46,751 nt of DNA from Betaproteobacteria bacterium. GTDB lineage: Bacteria; Pseudomonadota; Gammaproteobacteria; Burkholderiales; Rhodocyclaceae. Location: the NCBI GenBank assembly GCA_009777245.1, contig WRMF01000018.1, positions 1-46,751 on the forward strand. The letters are read 5' to 3'. A program made the position numbers and the translations under genes. The notes beneath the pieces were generated by a model. It saw nothing but the letters and a program-made list of their open reading frames with translations, searched no databases and had not been told where the DNA came from. Shown piece by piece: positions 43,864-46,751 of the stretch. Positions within the stretch are counted from its first letter, which is position 1, and every line of letters starts with the position of its first letter.

Positions 43864-44238
43864 ATGATCGTCATTGACCGAAAAGCAGGACGCGTCAGCG
43901 TCAATGTGTATGGGGAATTTACCCTGGAGGACTATCGGGAGTTCGAGGAGGAGGTCAATTACACCATCCGCTTTGAAGACCCGGTTGATCTATGTTTTGA
44001 TTTGCGCGAAATGACAGGCATGACTCTTGATGTCGCTTGGGAAGATATGCGCTTTGCCCACGAACACGCGCACGATTTTCGCCGTATCGCCGTCATCAGC
44101 GACAGCCAATGGGTTTCCTGGAGCGCATGGCTTACGCAAAACTTCGTCAGCGCCGACATTGAAGTATTCGTCGCGCCGGAAGACGCCATCATCTGGTTGG
44201 ATGATTCAGCAGACGGCGACTCTGAATTGCCGCAATGA
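43864..44238 (+). CDS. SpoIIAA-like (STAS-fold) protein
   Basis: From the ATG at 43864 (MIVIDRKAGRVSVNVYGEFT), preceded by GGAG, the product has 124 residues. The pattern of a beta-strand start, LEDYREFEEEV, DLCFDLREMTGM and FRRIAVISDSQWVSW... is typical of SpoIIAA-like (PF11964-type) proteins. Their role is generally unknown. The stop overlaps the ispD start (ATGA), so it is cotranslated with isoprenoid genes, which is unusual for this family. Confidence 0.78.
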   Translation: MIVIDRKAGRVSVNVYGEFTLEDYREFEEEVNYTIRFEDPVDLCFDLREMTGMTLDVAWEDMRFAHEHAHDFRRIAVISDSQWVSWSAWLTQNFVSADIEVFVAPEDAIIWLDDSADGDSELPQ

Positions 44239-44969
44239 AAAACACCCGTCCGGCTTATCACGCCATCGTTCCCGCCGCCGGCAGCGGCGCGCGTTTTGGC
44301 GCGAATGTCCCCAAGCAGTATTTGCCCATCATGGGGCGTCCCCTGATCTGGCACAGTCTGACCACCCTGTGCAATCATCCTGCCCTCGCTTCCGTTCGGG
44401 TCGTGCTTGCGCCTGATGATCCGCATTGGGACACACCGGAATGGCATACGCTGTGGTTCTCGCTCGGCCCAAGTCTGGAAGTACTGTTCTGCGGCGGCAA
44501 AACCCGCGCGGAGTCCGTGCGTAACGCGCTGGATGCCGCCCAATCAGCCATCGCGCCGGACGATTGGGTTTTGGTGCATGACGCGGCGCGTCCCTGCCTT
44601 TCCTGCGCCCTGCTTGACCGCCTGATTTCAAAAGTGGGCGACGGTGATGCAGGCGGCCTGCTCGCCGTGCCTCTGACGGATACCATAAAGCGGGACAACG
44701 GCAAGGCAGCCGTTCTGGAGACTGTGCCTCGCGCCGGACTTTGGCAGGCGCAAACCCCGCAGATGTTCCGCTACGCGATGCTGACCGAGGCGCTGGCGGC
44801 ATTTCCGGAGACGACCGATGAAGCAAGCGCAATCGAGGCGGCGGGCTTTGCGCCCCGTCTGGTAGCAAGCGACATCAGCAATCTGAAAGTCACCTATCCT
44901 GAAGATCATGTTCTGGCGGAATTGATTTTGCACGGACTGCGTGATAACGAGAGGATAAAAAATGGCTGA
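44235..44969 (+). CDS. ispD: 2-C-methyl-D-erythritol 4-phosphate cytidylyltransferase
   Basis: IspD attaches CMP to MEP in the non-mevalonate isoprenoid pathway. The 244-residue protein has [22 protein letters not shown] (nucleotide-binding start), [22 protein letters not shown] and [11 protein letters not shown]. It overlaps the SpoIIAA-like gene by 4 nt and ispF by 8 nt. The 5' end of the ispD-ispF pair is therefore coupled to that gene. Confidence 0.97.
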   Translation: MKNTRPAYHAIVPAAGSGARFGANVPKQYLPIMGRPLIWHSLTTLCNHPALASVRVVLAPDDPHWDTPEWHTLWFSLGPSLEVLFCGGKTRAESVRNALDAAQSAIAPDDWVLVHDAARPCLSCALLDRLISKVGDGDAGGLLAVPLTDTIKRDNGKAAVLETVPRAGLWQAQTPQMFRYAMLTEALAAFPETTDEASAIEAAGFAPRLVASDISNLKVTYPEDHVLAELILHGLRDNERIKNG

Positions 44970-45450
44970 AACGGAATTTCGGGTAGGGCAAGGCTATGAC
45001 GTACATGCCCTTGTAGCGGGGCGAAAGCTCATGCTGGGCGGCGTGGAAATCCCCTTCGAGAAAGGACTTCTTGGTCATTCCGATGCCGACGTTCTGCTGC
45101 ATGCCGTGACCGACGCGCTTCTGGGCGCGGCTGGACTGGGCGACATCGGCGCTCATTTTCCCGATACCGACCCTGCCTTTCAGGGCGCGGACAGCAGACT
45201 CCTTTTGCGCGCCGCGCTGCTGAAAGCGCATGGCCTGGGTTTTCGTCCGGTCAATGTCGACGCAACCATAATCGCCCAGAAACCGAGGCTCGCGCCTTAC
45301 ATGTCGACCATTCGCGCCGCTCTGGCAGCCGATTTGGGGTTATCTGAAGATTGCGTCAACATCAAGGGGAAAACAAACGAAAACCTGGGGTATCTGGGAC
45401 GGAACGAGGCCATTGAGGCTCAGGTTACGCTGCTCCTGGCGCGGCGATAG
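44962..45450 (+). CDS. ispF: 2-C-methyl-D-erythritol 2,4-cyclodiphosphate synthase
   Basis: IspF forms the cyclic MEcPP, consuming the product of IspD and IspE. The 162-residue protein shows GQGYDVHAL (metal-binding Asp and His), [33 protein letters not shown] and [12 protein letters not shown], then [24 protein letters not shown]. It overlaps ispD by 8 nt. ispE is not in the window. Confidence 0.97.
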   Translation: MAETEFRVGQGYDVHALVAGRKLMLGGVEIPFEKGLLGHSDADVLLHAVTDALLGAAGLGDIGAHFPDTDPAFQGADSRLLLRAALLKAHGLGFRPVNVDATIIAQKPRLAPYMSTIRAALAADLGLSEDCVNIKGKTNENLGYLGRNEAIEAQVTLLLARR

Positions 45451-45541
45451 CCGACCAGGAAGGGACTTGAAAGAATGCCGGATGCGCCATATAGTGTAAG
45501 ATTGGATATGTCCTGTCCGTGAACCTTCAGAAGGAAATTTT

Positions 45542-46408
45542 ATGACACGTATGTTTTTGCTGATCTTGACCAATTTCGCGGTCATGTTGGTGTTGTTTGT
45601 TGTGGCCAGTCTCCTGGGCGTGGATCAGTTCCTCACTCAGGAGGGTTTGAACTTCTCGATGCTTTTTGTATTTTCCGCGATATTCGGATTTGGCGGCGCG
45701 TTCATTTCGCTCCTGCTCTCGAAAACCATGGCCAAGCGTGCGATGGGCCTACGGATAATAGGCCAGCAATCCCGAAACAGCGATGAAGTCTGGATATTTC
45801 AGACTGTGGAGCGCCTTGCCCGCCGCGCCAATATCGGAATGCCGGAAGTCGGCATTTATGAAGGCGAGCCAAACGCATTTGCCACCGGCGCAAACAAGAA
45901 TGCCGCGCTGGTCGCGGTTTCAACCGGGCTGCTTGCCAGAATGGATCGAAGCGAGGTGGAGGCCGTGTTGGGGCATGAAGTCGCGCATGTCGCCAATGGC
46001 GACATGGTGACGTTGACCTTGATCCAGGGCGTGGTCAATACCTTTGTGTTCTTTCTGGCGAGGGTCATCGGCTTTATTGTTGACAAGGTAGTATTCAAGA
46101 CCCAGCGTGGTGTGGGCGCAGGCTACTACATAACCGTGTTCGTCATGCAAATAGCGCTTGGCGTCCTTGCCAGCGCCATTGTGGCCTGGTTTTCAAGGCG
46201 GCGTGAATTTCGCGCCGATGCGGACAGCGCCCAATATCTGGGGCAGCCGCGCTCCATGATTGCCGCGCTTCGCAAGTTGAAGTCGCTATCTACCGGCCAG
46301 TTGCCGGAGAGTATGCAGGCATTGGGGATTTCCGGCGGCAAGCTGTCCGCCATGTTTGCCTCCCATCCGCCGCTGGAAGTGCGCATTGCCGCGCTGGAAA
46401 AACGCTGA
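45542..46408 (+). CDS. htpX: membrane protease HtpX
   Basis: HtpX is an M48 zinc protease of the inner membrane that helps degrade misfolded membrane proteins. The 288-residue protein has N-terminal hydrophobic helices and a HEVAH zinc motif in [12 protein letters not shown] (about residue 140). It also has two further hydrophobic helices and the [12 protein letters not shown] segment with the third ligand. A clear AAGGA site precedes the ATG. Confidence 0.97.
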   Translation: MTRMFLLILTNFAVMLVLFVVASLLGVDQFLTQEGLNFSMLFVFSAIFGFGGAFISLLLSKTMAKRAMGLRIIGQQSRNSDEVWIFQTVERLARRANIGMPEVGIYEGEPNAFATGANKNAALVAVSTGLLARMDRSEVEAVLGHEVAHVANGDMVTLTLIQGVVNTFVFFLARVIGFIVDKVVFKTQRGVGAGYYITVFVMQIALGVLASAIVAWFSRRREFRADADSAQYLGQPRSMIAALRKLKSLSTGQLPESMQALGISGGKLSAMFASHPPLEVRIAALEKR

Positions 46409-46477
46409 CTAGAGGCTAGAAATGGGCAACACAATTTTTTGCATGCAAACCCACATGTCCCCAGGTTCATTTTGTGG

Positions 46478-46751
46478 ATGTTGCAGGACATGAGCAATAC
46501 CAGGCATATATTGGCGATGGCGGCGCTGTTAGTGGCTTGCCTGGGGTTGATGGGAAGCGGGTGCTCAACGCAGCCGGTGCTTTCGGCGGAAGAGCGGATG
46601 GCCGTGTGGGAGAGCGAAGGAACAGTTTTCAGAACCGGGATAAAGACGAGAAGCAGCGGGCATTTGAGGGCAGGCGCGATTACCTATGCGGTGTCCCCGG
46701 ATGGAAAACGCATTCTTTTCAGCACGAACAGCTTGGATGAGGACGGTTTCT
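46478..46751 (+). CDS. probable lipoprotein, cut by the right window edge
   Basis: The frame from ATG 46478 (or 46490, preceded by CAGGAC) runs off the edge. The start region MSNTRHILAMAALLVACLGL is a signal peptide ending in a MGSGC lipobox. After the lipobox, LSAEERMAVWESEGTVFRTG and AITYAVSPDGKRILFSTNS follow. The last block has the SPDGKRILF shape of beta-propeller (TolB/WD40-like) repeats. Function unknown; only about 90 residues are visible. Confidence 0.65.
   Translation, partial: MLQDMSNTRHILAMAALLVACLGLMGSGCSTQPVLSAEERMAVWESEGTVFRTGIKTRSSGHLRAGAITYAVSPDGKRILFSTNSLDEDGF

Noticed and set aside
46474-46740. 88-codon plus-strand frame at the right edge
   Set aside because: The overlapping frame from 46478/46490 has a signal peptide, lipobox and a ribosome site.

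Overview
The window looks like a chromosomal segment of a betaproteobacterium, perhaps Rhodocyclales-like. This rests on gene content and order: yggU-yggT-proC-yggS divergent from pilT-pilU, ccoNOQP followed by ccoG, a FixH-like gene and a DUF3149 micro-protein, ispD-ispF, and a PIN-PhoH protein. The genus cannot be fixed from the sequence alone. Most genes are housekeeping, packed in short, often translationally coupled operons on both strands. No rRNA, CRISPR array, prophage or intact transposase is visible.

Layout. 1-4.8 kb (minus strand): the start of a Hint-domain (polymorphic-toxin-like) ORF cut by the left edge, uvrB, a 536-bp composite repeat element with 30-bp terminal inverted repeats, a frameshifted GNAT acetyltransferase, and folD-purE. 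4.8-10.7 kb (plus): a microaerobic respiration locus. Two FNR/ANR-type boxes lie upstream of ccoN, with a strong intrinsic terminator between them, so the first box appears to drive a short untranslated transcript. Then come ccoNOQP, ccoG, fixH and a 46-residue membrane protein. 10.8-13 kb (minus): an orphan AAA+ ATPase, tRNA-Asn and an Ala/Pro-rich protein. 13.4-24.1 kb: PIN-PhoH ATPase (plus), then on minus a macro-domain protein, a LoiP-like M48 protease, an ABC-F ATPase, a coupled ppx-mlaE-mlaF unit in which MlaE carries a fused STAS domain, and a membrane diguanylate cyclase with a periplasmic CXXCH haem-binding motif.

24.4-27.3 kb (plus): kdsA, ruvC, a MenA/UbiA-type prenyltransferase, ruvA. 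27.3-33.3 kb (minus): an HTH-Sel1 protein, mnmA with an overlapping secreted protein, two tandem ten-unit WG-repeat paralogs, crcB, and the decayed tail of a third WG gene. 33.5-36.1 kb (plus): gapA, a parvulin PPIase and a nitroreductase-family protein. 36.2-41 kb: yggU/yggT/proC/yggS (minus) and pilT-pilU (plus). 41.2-46.8 kb: a PAS-GGDEF protein and a tandem V4R-domain sensor (minus), then a SpoIIAA-like protein coupled to ispD-ispF, htpX, and a lipoprotein running off the right edge.

The intergenic spaces are unusually rich in dispersed repeats. One family has TTCAAGTGAGTACATTTTAC-like ends. Another consists of CCCCTCTCCC/GGGAGAGGGG hairpins. A third is a ~115-bp element with a terminal hairpin, present at 13.0 and 33.3 kb. 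The strongest candidate for something undescribed is the predicted FNR-activated small RNA at about 4971-5057. The Hint ORF, the haem-linked cyclase, the tandem V4R protein and the WG-repeat cluster are the next most interesting.
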